Assembly: GCF_002157895.1 (NCBI RefSeq)
Contig: NZ_CP021377.1
Span: 744,001 to 808,000 of the forward strand
Direction of reading: 5' to 3'
Source of the DNA: Oceanisphaera profunda
Lineage (GTDB): Bacteria; Pseudomonadota; Gammaproteobacteria; Enterobacterales; Aeromonadaceae
Length of the DNA stretch: 64,000 bases
Under the pieces are notes generated by a model, which saw nothing but the letters and a program-made list of their open reading frames with translations, ran no database searches and had not been told where the DNA came from. A program made the translations under genes and the position numbers. This document shows positions 37,185 through 45,819 of this stretch, piece by piece (position 1 is the first letter of the stretch; each line of letters begins with the position of its first letter).

Positions 37185-37550
37185 TCAACTTTTAATTGGT
37201 GCTGTATGTTTTTTATGTAAGCCAGTAATTAACCGCGAGGCTTGCTCTATATGTTCTTCAAGCTGGGAATTTTCACTTGCCATACCCAGCTGGGTTGCAA
37301 TGAGGTATTGAGTTTCTAGCTCACTTAATGAGCCTCTAGCAACACTTAAAAAATAAGCGAATTCTTTTGAACTGCTACGGGCTGCGCCTTCTGCAATATT
37401 GGAAGGTACAGAAACTGCCGCCCTTCTCATCTGCGACTGCAGACCATACTTTTCTTCAGTCGGGAAAATAGCTAACCAACGATAAATAATCTTCACTAAT
37501 TCCATACTGACAGACCAGGCGTGCAGCTTGTAATGCGGTCTTACTGTCAT
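37185..37550 (-). CDS. Four-helix-bundle protein (S23/Avd-like family), copy 2
   Basis: 121 residues from the ATG at 37550 ([19 protein letters not shown]), preceded by AAAAGGA; the longer open frame upstream is repeat sequence. [40 protein letters not shown] is the family core. It differs clearly from copy 1 (SGTSIGANINEAQ there), so the two are separate lineages, not a recent duplication. Both flanks are GGGATGA/GGAATCT-type heptads. It interrupts the tviB-wbpP gene pair. Confidence 0.9.
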   Translation of the reverse strand: MTVRPHYKLHAWSVSMELVKIIYRWLAIFPTEEKYGLQSQMRRAAVSVPSNIAEGAARSSSKEFAYFLSVARGSLSELETQYLIATQLGMASENSQLEEHIEQASRLITGLHKKHTAPIKS

Positions 37551-37576
37551 AACAAATCCTTTTGTTACTCTAATTC

Positions 37577-37640
37577 GGGAATGAGGAATCTGGAATCTGG
37601 AATCTGGATTGAGGGATGAGGGATGAGGGATGAGGGAAAA
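37577..37640. repeat. Heptad repeat upstream of four-helix-bundle gene 2
   Basis: GGAATGA, GGAATCT (three times), GGATTGA, GGGATGA (three times), GGGAAAA: nine units in strict 7-bp phase with step changes of unit type along the block. Confidence 0.92.
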
Positions 37641-37674
37641 GACACTCAAACCTGAAGGTTCCGCGCTGTTTATA

Positions 37675-37745
37675 TCCTCCTGCTTCCTCATCCCTGTTTT
37701 CTATGTATTATCCTACTTCCTCATCCCCCTTCCCTGCTCCCTGTA
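37675..37745. repeat. Heptad repeat, opposite strand orientation
   Basis: C-rich on the plus strand (CTTCCTC, ATCCCTG ... CTCATCC, CCCTTCC, CTGCTCC, CTGTAC). It is opposed to the G-rich block at 37577-37640, so the pair forms an inverted arrangement with ~35 bp between. Confidence 0.75.
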
Positions 37746-37752
37746 CTTAGCT

Positions 37753-39030
37753 TTACAAGCGTAAATCGGACTCTTCAGCGCTTAATAGATACTTTAAGTC
37801 ATATAATATATGTTCTGGTTTACCTAGTGCACGAATAGTATTAACACCCATTTCTTTAAACTCATTGTGGCTAACCGCTAATACCATAGCATCGTAAGCG
37901 CTATGTTCTAGCTCTACTACTGGTGTAATACCGTACTCATGCTGTGCTTCTTTCGGGTTAACCCAAGGATCATATACATCAACTTGAATACCGTACTCAC
38001 CTAGCTCTTTTACGATATCAACCACACGGGTATTACGTAAGTCAGGGCAGTTTTCTTTAAAGGTTAAGCCCATGATCAATACGCGAGCACCTTGCACGTG
38101 AATGCGTTTTTTAAGCATAGCTTTAACTAGCTGGCCGACTACATACTCACCCATGCTGTCGTTTAAACGACGACCGGATAAGATAATCTCTGGTTGATAA
38201 CCAATACTTTGCGCTTTATGGGTAAGGTAATAAGGGTCAACACCGATACAGTGCCCACCAACTAAACCAGGCCGGAACGGTAAAAAGTTCCACTTAGTAC
38301 CTGCGGCTTCTAATACTGCTTCTGTATCAATATCTAGCTTGTTAAAGATAATGGCCAGCTCGTTTATCAAAGCAATATTTACGTCGCGCTGGGTATTTTC
38401 GATTACTTTGGCGGCTTCTGCTACTTTAATACTGGTTGCCTTGTGGGTACCCACGGTAATGATTTCGTTATATAAATCATCAACTAGATCAGCCACTTCT
38501 GGCGTAGAGCCAGCCGTTACTTTTTTGATATTTGTAACACGATGCTCTTTATCACCGGGGTTAATGCGCTCTGGGCTATAACCCGCGTAAAAGTCTTGGT
38601 TAAATTTAAGGCCAGAAACACGCTCTAATACAGGGACGCAATCGTCCTCAGTCGCGCCGGGGTACACAGTAGATTCATAAATAACAATGTCACCTTTACT
38701 CAAAACCTGACCAATTGTTTCTGAGGCTTTGATTAAAGGTGTCAAATCTGGTTGTTTATGCTCGTTAATCGGCGTGGGTACGGTAACTATATAAACATTA
38801 CAATTTTTTAGATCGTTAATATCTGAGGTATAAGTAAGTTGTGCAGCCTCAGCTAGCTCTGCATCGCTAACTTCAAGCGTACTATCATGGCCATCTTTAA
38901 GCGCATCAATACGCGGTTGATTAATATCAAAACCAACAACGGAGCGTTTTTTACCAAATTCAACGGCTAACGGCAAACCAACGTAACCCAAGCCAATTAC
39001 GGCAACTTTAAGTGTATCCAAACTGTGCAT
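37753..39030 (-). CDS. tviB: UDP-N-acetyl-hexosamine 6-dehydrogenase (TviB/WbpO family)
   Basis: NAD-dependent oxidation of UDP-GlcNAc/GalNAc to the uronic acid. 425 residues: [58 protein letters not shown], the catalytic-Cys motif [17 protein letters not shown], and the C-terminal [16 protein letters not shown]-type motif ([15 protein letters not shown]). Next to wbpP except for the four-helix gene. Together they are the Vi-antigen-like tviB/tviC pair. Confidence 0.95.
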   Translation of the reverse strand: MHSLDTLKVAVIGLGYVGLPLAVEFGKKRSVVGFDINQPRIDALKDGHDSTLEVSDAELAEAAQLTYTSDINDLKNCNVYIVTVPTPINEHKQPDLTPLIKASETIGQVLSKGDIVIYESTVYPGATEDDCVPVLERVSGLKFNQDFYAGYSPERINPGDKEHRVTNIKKVTAGSTPEVADLVDDLYNEIITVGTHKATSIKVAEAAKVIENTQRDVNIALINELAIIFNKLDIDTEAVLEAAGTKWNFLPFRPGLVGGHCIGVDPYYLTHKAQSIGYQPEIILSGRRLNDSMGEYVVGQLVKAMLKKRIHVQGARVLIMGLTFKENCPDLRNTRVVDIVKELGEYGIQVDVYDPWVNPKEAQHEYGITPVVELEHSAYDAMVLAVSHNEFKEMGVNTIRALGKPEHILYDLKYLLSAEESDLRL

Positions 39031-39042
39031 CTATTAACCTAT

Positions 39043-39128
39043 AATGTTGAATGTTGAATGTTGAATGTTGAATGTTGAATGTTGAATGTTGAATGTTGAA
39101 TGTTGAATGTTGAATGTTGAATGTTGAA
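39043..39128. repeat. (AATGTTG)12 heptad tandem array
   Basis: Twelve near-perfect AATGTTG units just upstream of the tviB start, inverse orientation of the ATTCAAC array at 16.3 kb. It lies in the wzc-tviB gap together with two CACGGAA elements. Confidence 0.96.
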
Positions 39129-39152
39129 TTAAAATAAAACTCTAAAGCTATT

Positions 39153-39270
39153 TTTGCCACGGAATACACGAAAACGCACGGAAAAAACCAGAGAAAATAA
39201 TCTATATGGTAAGATCTTAAAAATAATATGTACTTTCACTTTTTGCTCCACTTCCGTGTATTCCGTGGCA
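39153..39270. repeat. CACGGAA element
   Basis: TTGCCACGGAATACACG left arm and TTCCGTGTATTCCGTGGC right arm, interior GGTAAGATCTTA. Confidence 0.9.
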
Positions 39271-39296
39271 GAAAGTTATTAAAGGCTAAAACTCCT

Positions 39297-39424
39297 TGGC
39301 CACGGAATACACAGAAGCGCACGGAAAAGTGAAGACTAAACCAAGTGAATCTTATCAGGTAAGATCTTACAACAATAAATATGCATTTTGGACTTTTTCT
39401 CTACGTCTGTGTTGTTCCGTGGCG
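39297..39424. repeat. CACGGAA element, tandem neighbour
   Basis: A second complete element 26 bp further: GGCCACGGAATACACAGAAG ... TCTTATCAGGTAAGATCTTA ... TGTTCCGTGGCG. It ends at the wzc stop codon region. Confidence 0.9.
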
Positions 39425-39434
39425 AATCTAGATC

Positions 39435-41633
39435 TTAAGATTTATATTCGTAATTGTAGTAACCGTAATTGCCGTAAGCAGATGCTTTGCGCTCTACGGC
39501 GTTGAAGACGATGCCTTTAACGTTTATGCCATTTTGCTGATAACGACGTTGGGCTACTTCTACTTCTTTAAGCGGGTTTTTAGCAAAGCGGCTAACCATT
39601 AGCGTGGTGCCTGCTTGGGCACTGATAATGACTGGATCGGTAACCGCTAAAATTGGCGGCGTATCGATAATGATTAAATCGTACTCTTGCTCAACTTGTG
39701 CCAGCAGTTGATTAAAATTGCTGTGCATTAGTAACTCGGACGGATTAGGTGGCACTTGGCCACGAGCCATAAAGTGTAAGTTATTAACTTCTGTGCTGTG
39801 TACGGCTTCAGCTAGCGTTAAACGGCCGGTTAGTAACTCAGATAACCCTTGTTCAGCTTGCTTATTGAATATTTTATGCAAGTAGCCTTTACGCATATCC
39901 GCATCTATTAACAACACCTTTTGCCCAGCTTGCGCACAAATGGCCGCTAGGTTTGAGCTGATAAAAGACTTACCCACTTCTGGGCTGGGGCCACCAATGG
40001 CAATTACCTTGTTATTAGCTTCTAACATGGCAAAGTGCAAACTAGTGCGTAGTGCGCGTAATGATTCTATCGCCAAGTCGGTGGGGTTATAAGCGGCTAA
40101 CAGCATATTGCCTTGTGTTGCTGCATTTTTACGCTTACTAAAACCGAGCATTTTCTTTTCGTGTGCTTCGCTTAGCGGCACACTGGCGTACACATTCATG
40201 CCTGCTTGCTCAAAGTCTTCGGGGTTTTCTACACCACGATTAAGTAAGCCACGCACCAGCACCAAACCCACACTGAACATACCGCCCAGCATAGTCGCCA
40301 ATACTACGATTAACGGTTTTTTTGGTTTAACGGGTGCGGGGGCAGTAACAGCATCGTCAATAATGCGCACGTTGCCCACGGTGCCCGCTTTAACAATGTT
40401 CAGCTCTTGCACTTTGTTTAACAGCTGAATATAAATCTCTTGGCTAACTTCCATGTCGCGCGTTAAACGCAAGATTTCTTGTTGAGTATTGGGCAGATTT
40501 TCTACTTTCTCTGACAGCTCATTTTTATCGCGTAGCAAAGACTGCTTTTTTTCTAGCAAAGCTTGATAGCTGGGGTGAGCACGAGTGTATAAGCGGCTTA
40601 GCTCAGACTCATTGAACGACAACTCGTTGAGTTGTTTTTCTAGATCCACTAACTGAGTGAGCACGCTTTGGGTTTCTAACCCTAAATCTACGGATTTATT
40701 CTGTTGGCGATATTGGTTGAGACGCTCTTCCGCTTTATCCAACTTACCCTTTAACTCTGGTTGTTGGTCAGCTAAAAATTGCAGGCTTTTTTCTGCCTCT
40801 GCCGATTGGCGCTGAATATTTTGCAGTAAATATTGCTGCGCCACCGCATTAAGGCTGCTGGTAATTTCTGCGGGATTAGTGCCAGTTAAGCTCAGTTCCA
40901 AGATGCCACTGGCTTTGCCTTTTTCGCTCGCGCCTAAGTTGCTCTTAAGTGCGTTAATGGCGTTTAAACGGCTGGCTTTAACTAGGGCGAATTCGGTGTT
41001 GGGGCGCGCCACTAAATCGGTAATTAAAACACTAATGCCGCTTTGCTCTGTCAGCTGATTGGCTTGGCCTTGTAGCAGTACTTCACCGCTTTCATTTAAT
41101 AGCTCAAAGCCCAGCTCGGTGGTGCGCAGCGTTAACGCTTTATTTAACAGATTATTGGGTACATCTAACCGACTAACGTTAATCTGCTCGCCCCCCCACG
41201 CGTAGCTGCTGAACATACCGGCATCCGCTGGTTGCTCGCCGGAGTAACGACGCGCCATAAACTTACCGATTAATGGGAAGTAGTTAGGAGTAACTATAAT
41301 GTCGCGCTTAACTTCGTCTACCGCTGCACCTAAAATTTTGCGCGAGGTAATAATGTTAATTTCCGCCTCGGCGTTACTTTTTTGCGAAAACATATCTGAT
41401 ACATCACCCAGCGCCGACAAACCACCGGATTTTTCTTCTACTTGTAGTAAGGCGTTGGCTTTATATTCCGGCGTAGCCAGCAAAGCATAGGCGACGCCTA
41501 ACATCATGGCAATAGCAGTAATACTAATGATGATCCATTTGCCATCCATAAGCAGGCCAAACAAACGGCCTAGATCTATTTCATCATCATTTGGCGCTGA
41601 GTTAGCAGAGAGAGTGTTAGATTGTTGTGTCAT
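39435..41633 (-). CDS. wzc: Polysaccharide co-polymerase / BY-tyrosine kinase Wzc
   Basis: 732 residues: N-terminal Wzz domain between membrane segments at about 35-55 and 440-460, a coiled-coil periplasmic part (LQFLADQQPELKGKLDKAEE), then the cytoplasmic kinase with Walker A GPSPEVGKSFISSNLAA near 548, Walker A' LLIDADMRKG and Walker B DLIIIDTPPILA. The tail YGNYGYYNYEYKS has six tyrosines, the autophosphorylation cluster removed by Wzb. Controls chain length and export through Wza. Confidence 0.96.
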   Translation of the reverse strand: MTQQSNTLSANSAPNDDEIDLGRLFGLLMDGKWIIISITAIAMMLGVAYALLATPEYKANALLQVEEKSGGLSALGDVSDMFSQKSNAEAEINIITSRKILGAAVDEVKRDIIVTPNYFPLIGKFMARRYSGEQPADAGMFSSYAWGGEQINVSRLDVPNNLLNKALTLRTTELGFELLNESGEVLLQGQANQLTEQSGISVLITDLVARPNTEFALVKASRLNAINALKSNLGASEKGKASGILELSLTGTNPAEITSSLNAVAQQYLLQNIQRQSAEAEKSLQFLADQQPELKGKLDKAEERLNQYRQQNKSVDLGLETQSVLTQLVDLEKQLNELSFNESELSRLYTRAHPSYQALLEKKQSLLRDKNELSEKVENLPNTQQEILRLTRDMEVSQEIYIQLLNKVQELNIVKAGTVGNVRIIDDAVTAPAPVKPKKPLIVVLATMLGGMFSVGLVLVRGLLNRGVENPEDFEQAGMNVYASVPLSEAHEKKMLGFSKRKNAATQGNMLLAAYNPTDLAIESLRALRTSLHFAMLEANNKVIAIGGPSPEVGKSFISSNLAAICAQAGQKVLLIDADMRKGYLHKIFNKQAEQGLSELLTGRLTLAEAVHSTEVNNLHFMARGQVPPNPSELLMHSNFNQLLAQVEQEYDLIIIDTPPILAVTDPVIISAQAGTTLMVSRFAKNPLKEVEVAQRRYQQNGINVKGIVFNAVERKASAYGNYGYYNYEYKS

Positions 41634-41668
41634 TGCTTACTTCTCAAGATTAAAAGACTAAAGATTTT

Positions 41669-41795
41669 TTGCCACGGAATACACGGAACAACACGGAAAA
41701 AGGCAAAACTAAAATTATTATTGGTAAATACTTATGTAGTATGGTTTCTGTTCGCTCTTGGTGTCTCTCCGCTGAGTTCCGCGTGTTCCGCAGCA
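41669..41795. repeat. CACGGAA element, 3' side of the GxxExxY gene
   Basis: TTGCCACGGAATACACGGAA left arm; the right arm is diverged (TTCCGCGTGTTCCGCAG). It lies between wzc and the GxxExxY gene. Confidence 0.83.
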
Positions 41796-41810
41796 GTTTT
41801 AGACTTAGGA

Positions 41811-42173
41811 TTAAAGAACGAGGCGTTTTATGGTTGCTTTAGGATGTGTAAAATTTATTAACAAACCAATTTTAATGCCTGTTGCTTTTAAGTAGTTTAC
41901 AAGTTGTGCGTCAGCCGTTGAATGCAACATAGTTTGAGACTTTAGCTCTAACAACACCATGTTATCTACAACTAGATCAGCTCTATACTCACCTACGACT
42001 TGCCCCTTATAAACGACTGATAAAGGCACTTCGGATTCAACAGAAAGTCCTAAATGACGTAATTCATACAATAGTGCGTTCTGGTAAACCGACTCTAAAA
42101 ATCCGTGCCCTAAGTTCCGGTATACCTCAAATACTGCACCGCGTATTTTATAGGTTAGTGCTTCTTCGTACAT
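41811..42173 (-). CDS. GxxExxY family protein (PD-(D/E)XK-like fold)
   Basis: 120 residues from the ATG at 42173 (a GGGAGG box precedes). The family name motif is seen as GHGFLESVYQNALLYELR, followed by a nuclease-like core VVGEYRADLVVDNMVLLELKSQ (D-x(n)-ExK arrangement: Asp in YRADLVV, ELKS) and LINFTHPKATIKRLVL at the end. The family is widespread and unassigned; the restriction-endonuclease-like core suggests nucleic acid cleavage, unproven. CACGGAA elements flank it on both sides, and it separates wzb from wzc, which normally adjoin. Confidence 0.88.
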   Translation of the reverse strand: MYEEALTYKIRGAVFEVYRNLGHGFLESVYQNALLYELRHLGLSVESEVPLSVVYKGQVVGEYRADLVVDNMVLLELKSQTMLHSTADAQLVNYLKATGIKIGLLINFTHPKATIKRLVL

Positions 42174-42222
42174 AAGAGCCTCCCTGCCCTGCATGCTCAA
42201 GAGATCCGAGACCAAAGCTTCT

Positions 42223-42367
42223 TAGCCACGCCTCTTTGCAACGAGAGTCACGGAAGCGCACGGAAAAGAGACAAGCCACTAAAAACAATTTTATGGTTAG
42301 ACCTTACAAATAATATGTACTTTCATTTTTTGCTCTACTTCCGTGTTTTTCCGTGTATTCCGTGGCA
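42223..42367. repeat. CACGGAA element, 5' side of the GxxExxY gene
   Basis: The left arm is interrupted: GCCACG, then CCTCTTTGCAACGAGAGT, then CACGGAAGCGCACGGAAAA. The right arm TTTTTCCGTGTATTCCGTGG is complete. The same small interruption in mirror form occurs at the 13.4-kb element. Confidence 0.85.
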
Positions 42368-42395
42368 GATGTAATTTAAAGACTAAAATCTCTCC

Positions 42396-42532
42396 CGCCA
42401 CGGAATACACGGAATCGCACGGAAAAATGCAGTTCAAACCAAGTGAACTTTATGGGTAAGATCTTACACAATAAAAGTCTTTTTATGTGTTATTGCTCTA
42501 CTTCCGTGTCTTTCCGTGTATTCCGTGGCAAA
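42396..42532. repeat. CACGGAA element
   Basis: A complete textbook copy: GCCACGGAATACACGGAA, interior TTATGGGTAAGATCTTACAC, TTCCGTGTATTCCGTGGC. 137 bp. Confidence 0.93.
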
Positions 42533-42550
42533 AAAAGGTTTTGATCTTCG

Positions 42551-42985
42551 CTATTTAGCGAGTTTCTCGGCCCAGAGTTTGCTGTTGTTGGCGATTAGCT
42601 GGTAGACGTGCTGGAACGCTTCTTCGCTTTTTTTGTAGGGGTCGGGTATTTCTTGGTTGCTGTTCCATTGGCCGAGCAAGAAGGTTTTGCCGCGGGCTTC
42701 GGGGGCTAGCCTAGTGATGCTTTCTTTGTGGCCTTGTTCCATGACCAAAATCACATCCGCTTCTCGGCATAGTTCTTTGGTTAACTGACGAGCACTGTGC
42801 GTGGGGCACGCCACATTATGTTGCTCGGCTATTTTTTTAGCCGTGGCGTCTATGTCGTGTCCGACTAATGCGCCCAGGCCTGCGGAGTGTACGGTTTTGT
42901 TCGGCAGCGCTTGTTTAAGTAGAAACTCGGCGGTAGGGCTGCGGCAAATATTACCCACACACACCACTAAAATATTATCAAACAT
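42551..42985 (-). CDS. wzb: Low-molecular-weight protein-tyrosine phosphatase Wzb
   Basis: 144 residues from the ATG at 42985; the longer frame upstream is heptad sequence. Catalytic CX5R loop VCVGNICRSPTAEF (Cys9-Arg15) and the general-acid Asp in EIPDPYKKSEEAF. Dephosphorylates the Wzc tyrosine tail. Confidence 0.96.
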   Translation of the reverse strand: MFDNILVVCVGNICRSPTAEFLLKQALPNKTVHSAGLGALVGHDIDATAKKIAEQHNVACPTHSARQLTKELCREADVILVMEQGHKESITRLAPEARGKTFLLGQWNSNQEIPDPYKKSEEAFQHVYQLIANNSKLWAEKLAK

Positions 42986-42997
42986 GGTAACAATCCA

Positions 42998-43070
42998 AAA
43001 TGTTGAATGTTGAATGTTGAATGTTGAATGTTGAATGTTGAATGAAAAGCTAAGATAAACACTCAACACT
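42998..43070. repeat. Heptad repeat, fold-back
   Basis: Six AATGTTG units followed after ~14 bp by ACACTCA-ACACTAA in the opposite sense. It lies just upstream of the wzb start. Confidence 0.88.
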
Positions 43071-43079
43071 AAAACCTAG

Positions 43080-43485
43080 TCCTTTTTGCAACGGAATCCG
43101 CTAAATCCACGGAAAATAGGGATCAGATCTGAAATGAAATTTTATGAGTAAGATCGATATATAGTGAAGAGTAAAGACGCAGTTCTTTGGCGTCATACTA
43201 AGCTCGCCCCAGTACCTCGTTCTTTGCCCTAAACCAAAAACGAGATCCTGATGTGCATCAGGATGACGACTTAAGTACGAACATCACCCCCTCTGCCGTC
43301 TTGCCGGTATCTTGTCTATGCAGTCTTGCCGGGTTCGCCCCGGTATCTCGCCCTTTGATCTAAAAACCAAAAGCGAGATCCTGATGTGCATCAGGATGAC
43401 GGCTTTTTTAACCCCAATATGATCCCTTTTCGTACTTATCCCATCTTAATTTTTCCGTGGGTTCCGTGGATTCCGTTGCGAAAGG
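43080..43485. repeat. CACGGAA-type element split by a nested palindrome cluster
   Basis: Outer arms GCAACGGAATCCGCTAAATC and its counterpart GGATTCCGTTGC (43472-43483) are inverted, with the conserved TTTTATGAGTAAGATC interior. Between them (about 43190-43410) sit two units of the ATCCTGATG-CA-CATCAGGAT palindrome family with ACCGGTA-type arms. The nesting shows that the palindromes moved in after the outer element. Confidence 0.78.
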
Positions 43486-43506
43486 GTTTGAATGTTAGTT
43501 TTTGAC

Positions 43507-43541
43507 CTTAACTCAACATTCAACACTCATAATTCAACATT
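43507..43541. repeat. Heptad repeat at the wza stop
   Basis: ACTCAAC, ATTCAAC, ACTCATA, ATTCAAC, ATTGC in phase, ending 5 bp before the wza stop codon. Confidence 0.8.
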
Positions 43542-43545
43542 GCTT

Positions 43546-44664
43546 TTACTCGCCTATGCGTGAGCCGGTGTATACGCCAGATAGAGTAGGGATTAACTGA
43601 CCGATTACGCGGTTCCAGCGGGCGATGGGGGCGGCGGTTACAAACACGATGTCGCGCTCTTGTAATCTAAAGCTGTCGGCCAGCACCAAGGCGGCGGCGT
43701 TTTTGGCATTTAGCTGGTATACATCGGCGATACGACCGCTCTCTTGCGGTGCGCGCCTAAACACAAAGATACCGGTGGCATCTGAGGTAATTTGGCTCAT
43801 GCCTTCGGCATCGGCCAGTGCTTCGGCCAGGGTTTTGCCGTTGCGGCCCATGGGTAGCGTTTGTTGCTTGCCCACTTCGCCCAGTACAAACACTTTGCTG
43901 TCGTCGTTGCGGTTAATGTTGATTACATCATTAGGCTGCAACAAAATGTTTTGGCTTACATCGCCGTCTTTATACAAGTCGCGCAGCGAGAAACGAAAGC
44001 TTTGGTCGCCGCGATTCAGCACTACGGTTTGCCAGTCGGCAAATTCAGTAACGCCACCCGCTTTGCTGACTGCATCTATTAACGTAAGAGGGATATTAGT
44101 AATAGGCAACGTACCCGGCTTTTCTACTTCGCCGGTGACGTATACCCACTTAGAGCGAAACGCCGCTATGGTGACGTCTACTTGCGGGCTTTCTACATAA
44201 CGCGCTAGGCGCTGGCTGATCAGGTCACGCACTTCACTGACTTTTAAGCCCGCTACCTGAATGTTACCTATATAGGGGTAGAACATGGTGCCGTCGGTGT
44301 GCACCCAGTTACCTGCTTCTTCTGAACTGCGATATTGCCCAGCTGGCGTGGTGAGCTCAGGGTGATCCCATACGGTAACGCTTAATACGTCGCCGGGGCC
44401 CACTCGATAATCGTATTCGGCAATTTGTTCACGCAGTGCTAGATCGGTAGCGGGTACCACAGGAGCGGGGGCAGACTGCGCCATAATGGATGCGGCGGTA
44501 ATGGGGTAAATATCAATCAGCTCACTCAAGTCGTCGTTTTGGTCGTGGTATTGATCCACTACAGTGCCGTATGAGCTAGAGAAATGAGAACCGGGGATCA
44601 CGGTGCAAGCACTGAGTAGTACTGTGCTTAATACTAAAACTGGAATGGAGTAAGCATATTTCAT
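43546..44664 (-). CDS. wza: Outer-membrane polysaccharide export lipoprotein Wza
   Basis: 372 residues from the ATG at 44664. Lipoprotein signal MKYAYSIPVLVLSTVLLSAC with acylated Cys20, then the polysaccharide-export domain (YRVGPGDVLSVTVWDHPELT) and SLBB repeats (VYVTGEVEKPGTLPI; KVFVLGEVGKQQTLPM), ending with the amphipathic barrel helix WNRVIGQLIPTLSGVYTG. First gene after the ops leader of the main operon. Confidence 0.96.
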   Translation of the reverse strand: MKYAYSIPVLVLSTVLLSACTVIPGSHFSSSYGTVVDQYHDQNDDLSELIDIYPITAASIMAQSAPAPVVPATDLALREQIAEYDYRVGPGDVLSVTVWDHPELTTPAGQYRSSEEAGNWVHTDGTMFYPYIGNIQVAGLKVSEVRDLISQRLARYVESPQVDVTIAAFRSKWVYVTGEVEKPGTLPITNIPLTLIDAVSKAGGVTEFADWQTVVLNRGDQSFRFSLRDLYKDGDVSQNILLQPNDVININRNDDSKVFVLGEVGKQQTLPMGRNGKTLAEALADAEGMSQITSDATGIFVFRRAPQESGRIADVYQLNAKNAAALVLADSFRLQERDIVFVTAAPIARWNRVIGQLIPTLSGVYTGSRIGE

Positions 44665-44804
44665 TAAGTTATATCTACTATTTGATATGTAAGAAACGAT
44701 ATAAAGCAAGCGTACCTAGCGAGCCGTGTGACTATTTTTGGCGCAAGTAAATTACTGCGCTGAAATAAGGGGGATTGCTGCGTAAAGCTGGGTTAACGGA
44801 ATGA

Positions 44805-44883
44805 GCTAAGCATTAACTCGTTATTAGCTAAGTGTTAACTCATTATTAGCTAGGCGTTAACTTACTATTGGCTAAGCGTTAAC
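44805..44883. promoter_or_regulatory. 22-bp direct-repeat array upstream of wza (operator-like)
   Basis: Three and a half copies with the core GCTAAGYGTTAAC start at 44805, 44827, 44849 and 44871, exactly 22 bp apart; a further GTTAAC lies one period upstream at 44791. Each carries the palindrome GTTAAC (ATTAAC in the first). Two helical turns of spacing puts all sites on one DNA face, as for cooperative regulator binding. It lies between the divergent wza and gfcA operons. Confidence 0.75.
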
Positions 44884-44960
44884 AGGGCACACCCAACTTG
44901 GCTTAAAGTAAACAAGTGTTTAAGCGCTTAAAAAACCAACTAATTAATGGTAATAGCCTT

Positions 44961-44979
44961 AAAAAGGCACGCTACCGCC
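44961..44979 (-). promoter_or_regulatory. ops element (RfaH recruitment) upstream of wza
   Basis: The minus strand reads GGCGGTAGCGTGCCTTTTT, an almost exact ops sequence, about 300 bp before the wza start. The rest of the 716-bp divergent gap 44665-45380 holds the 22-bp array and otherwise non-coding AT-rich DNA in which I could not fix a -35/-10 pair. Confidence 0.85.
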
Positions 44980-45380
44980 ACAAGGTTGCAGCCCCTCGAT
45001 GCTGATTCAAAGCTATTTACGCCGTTGATTTTTAAGATTTTTTTATTTAAAAAGCAACGATGATTTTTACTACTTAGCCCCTTCCTCTTAAAGTGCATGG
45101 CAATTTAAAATGAGTGACCAAGAAAAATTTGGACGTATGCTAGCATAAAAAAGTGTGATGGGTAGCACCTAACATGACTGAATAAATGCCGCTCTATTAG
45201 CATTAGCATTTAATAATGTTGCTTAAGAAAGGCTTTAGATTAAATTTTCGTTACCTAACTGGCTTTTAAATGGTAAATTAGCCGCCATTATGTATCATTT
45301 GAATACTTTACTACCGTCGGTTAACTCAGCCCTGCAGCGTGTTGTGCTAGGTTGTAAAACTCATTACTAGGAGAATCAAG

Positions 45381-45740
45381 ATGAAAAAAACAGCTATGGC
45401 TTTATTACTGGGTGCAGCTTTTGCTTTGCCCGCACAAGCACAAACAGAAACCGGTACTGGCACTGCAACCGCGACTAGCGGCACGGCAACTACGGGTACT
45501 GCAACAACGGGTGCTGCTGCTGGTACTGCGGGTGCGGGCACCGCAGCCGGTGGTGTTGCTGCTGGCACAGCAGTTGGTTTAGGCACGGCCGCGGTGGCTG
45601 TGGCAGGCGTTGCTGCTGCCGTAGCGGCGATTGCCGTTGCTGCGTCATCTAGTGGCAGTGATGACAATGGTGGTACCCCTGGTACTACCGGTGGCACTAC
45701 ATCCGGTACCACATCCGGTACTACTACTGGTACTAACTAA
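45381..45740 (+). CDS. Small secreted Thr/Gly/Ala-rich protein, GfcA/YjbE-like
   Basis: 119 residues. A clear signal peptide MKKTAMALLLGAAFALPAQA, then low-complexity TGTGTATATSG repeats, a hydrophobic Ala/Val segment (about 60-90) and a Thr/Gly tail (GTTGGTTSGTTSGTTTG). This is the pattern of YjbE/GfcA (YmcD), first gene of the exopolysaccharide operons yjbEFGH and gfcABCDE. RBS TAGGAG, 8 bp before the ATG. Followed by a terminator-like hairpin before the next gene, as in E. coli. Confidence 0.8.
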   Translation: MKKTAMALLLGAAFALPAQAQTETGTGTATATSGTATTGTATTGAAAGTAGAGTAAGGVAAGTAVGLGTAAVAVAGVAAAVAAIAVAASSSGSDDNGGTPGTTGGTTSGTTSGTTTGTN

Positions 45741-45769
45741 GTACTTGAGCTGTTTAACCGCTATTAATT

Positions 45770-45789
45770 AAGGGGCCTAGCCCCTTTTT
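45770..45789 (+). terminator. Intrinsic terminator/attenuator between gfcA and gfcB homologues
   Basis: AAGGGGC-CTA-GCCCCTTTTTATTT: a strong short stem with a T run. Probably lets gfcA be made in excess over the downstream genes. Confidence 0.85.
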
Positions 45790-45819
45790 ATTTGCCTTGT
45801 TTTCTTGCTGGTAAAATTT

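Noticed and set aside
37551-37691. Extended N-terminus of four-helix protein 2
   Set aside because: The extension is read through heptads; the ATG at 37550 has an AAAAGGA ribosome site and gives the family length.
42986-43069. Longer Wzb start with FNIQHSTFNIQHSTF
   Set aside because: Heptad-coded; the ATG at 42985 starts exactly at the conserved MFDNILVVCVGN.
45347-45712. Minus-strand Pro/Val/Ala-rich open frame opposite the gfcA-like gene
   Set aside because: Shadow of a low-complexity GC-rich gene that has a clear signal peptide and ribosome site on the plus strand.
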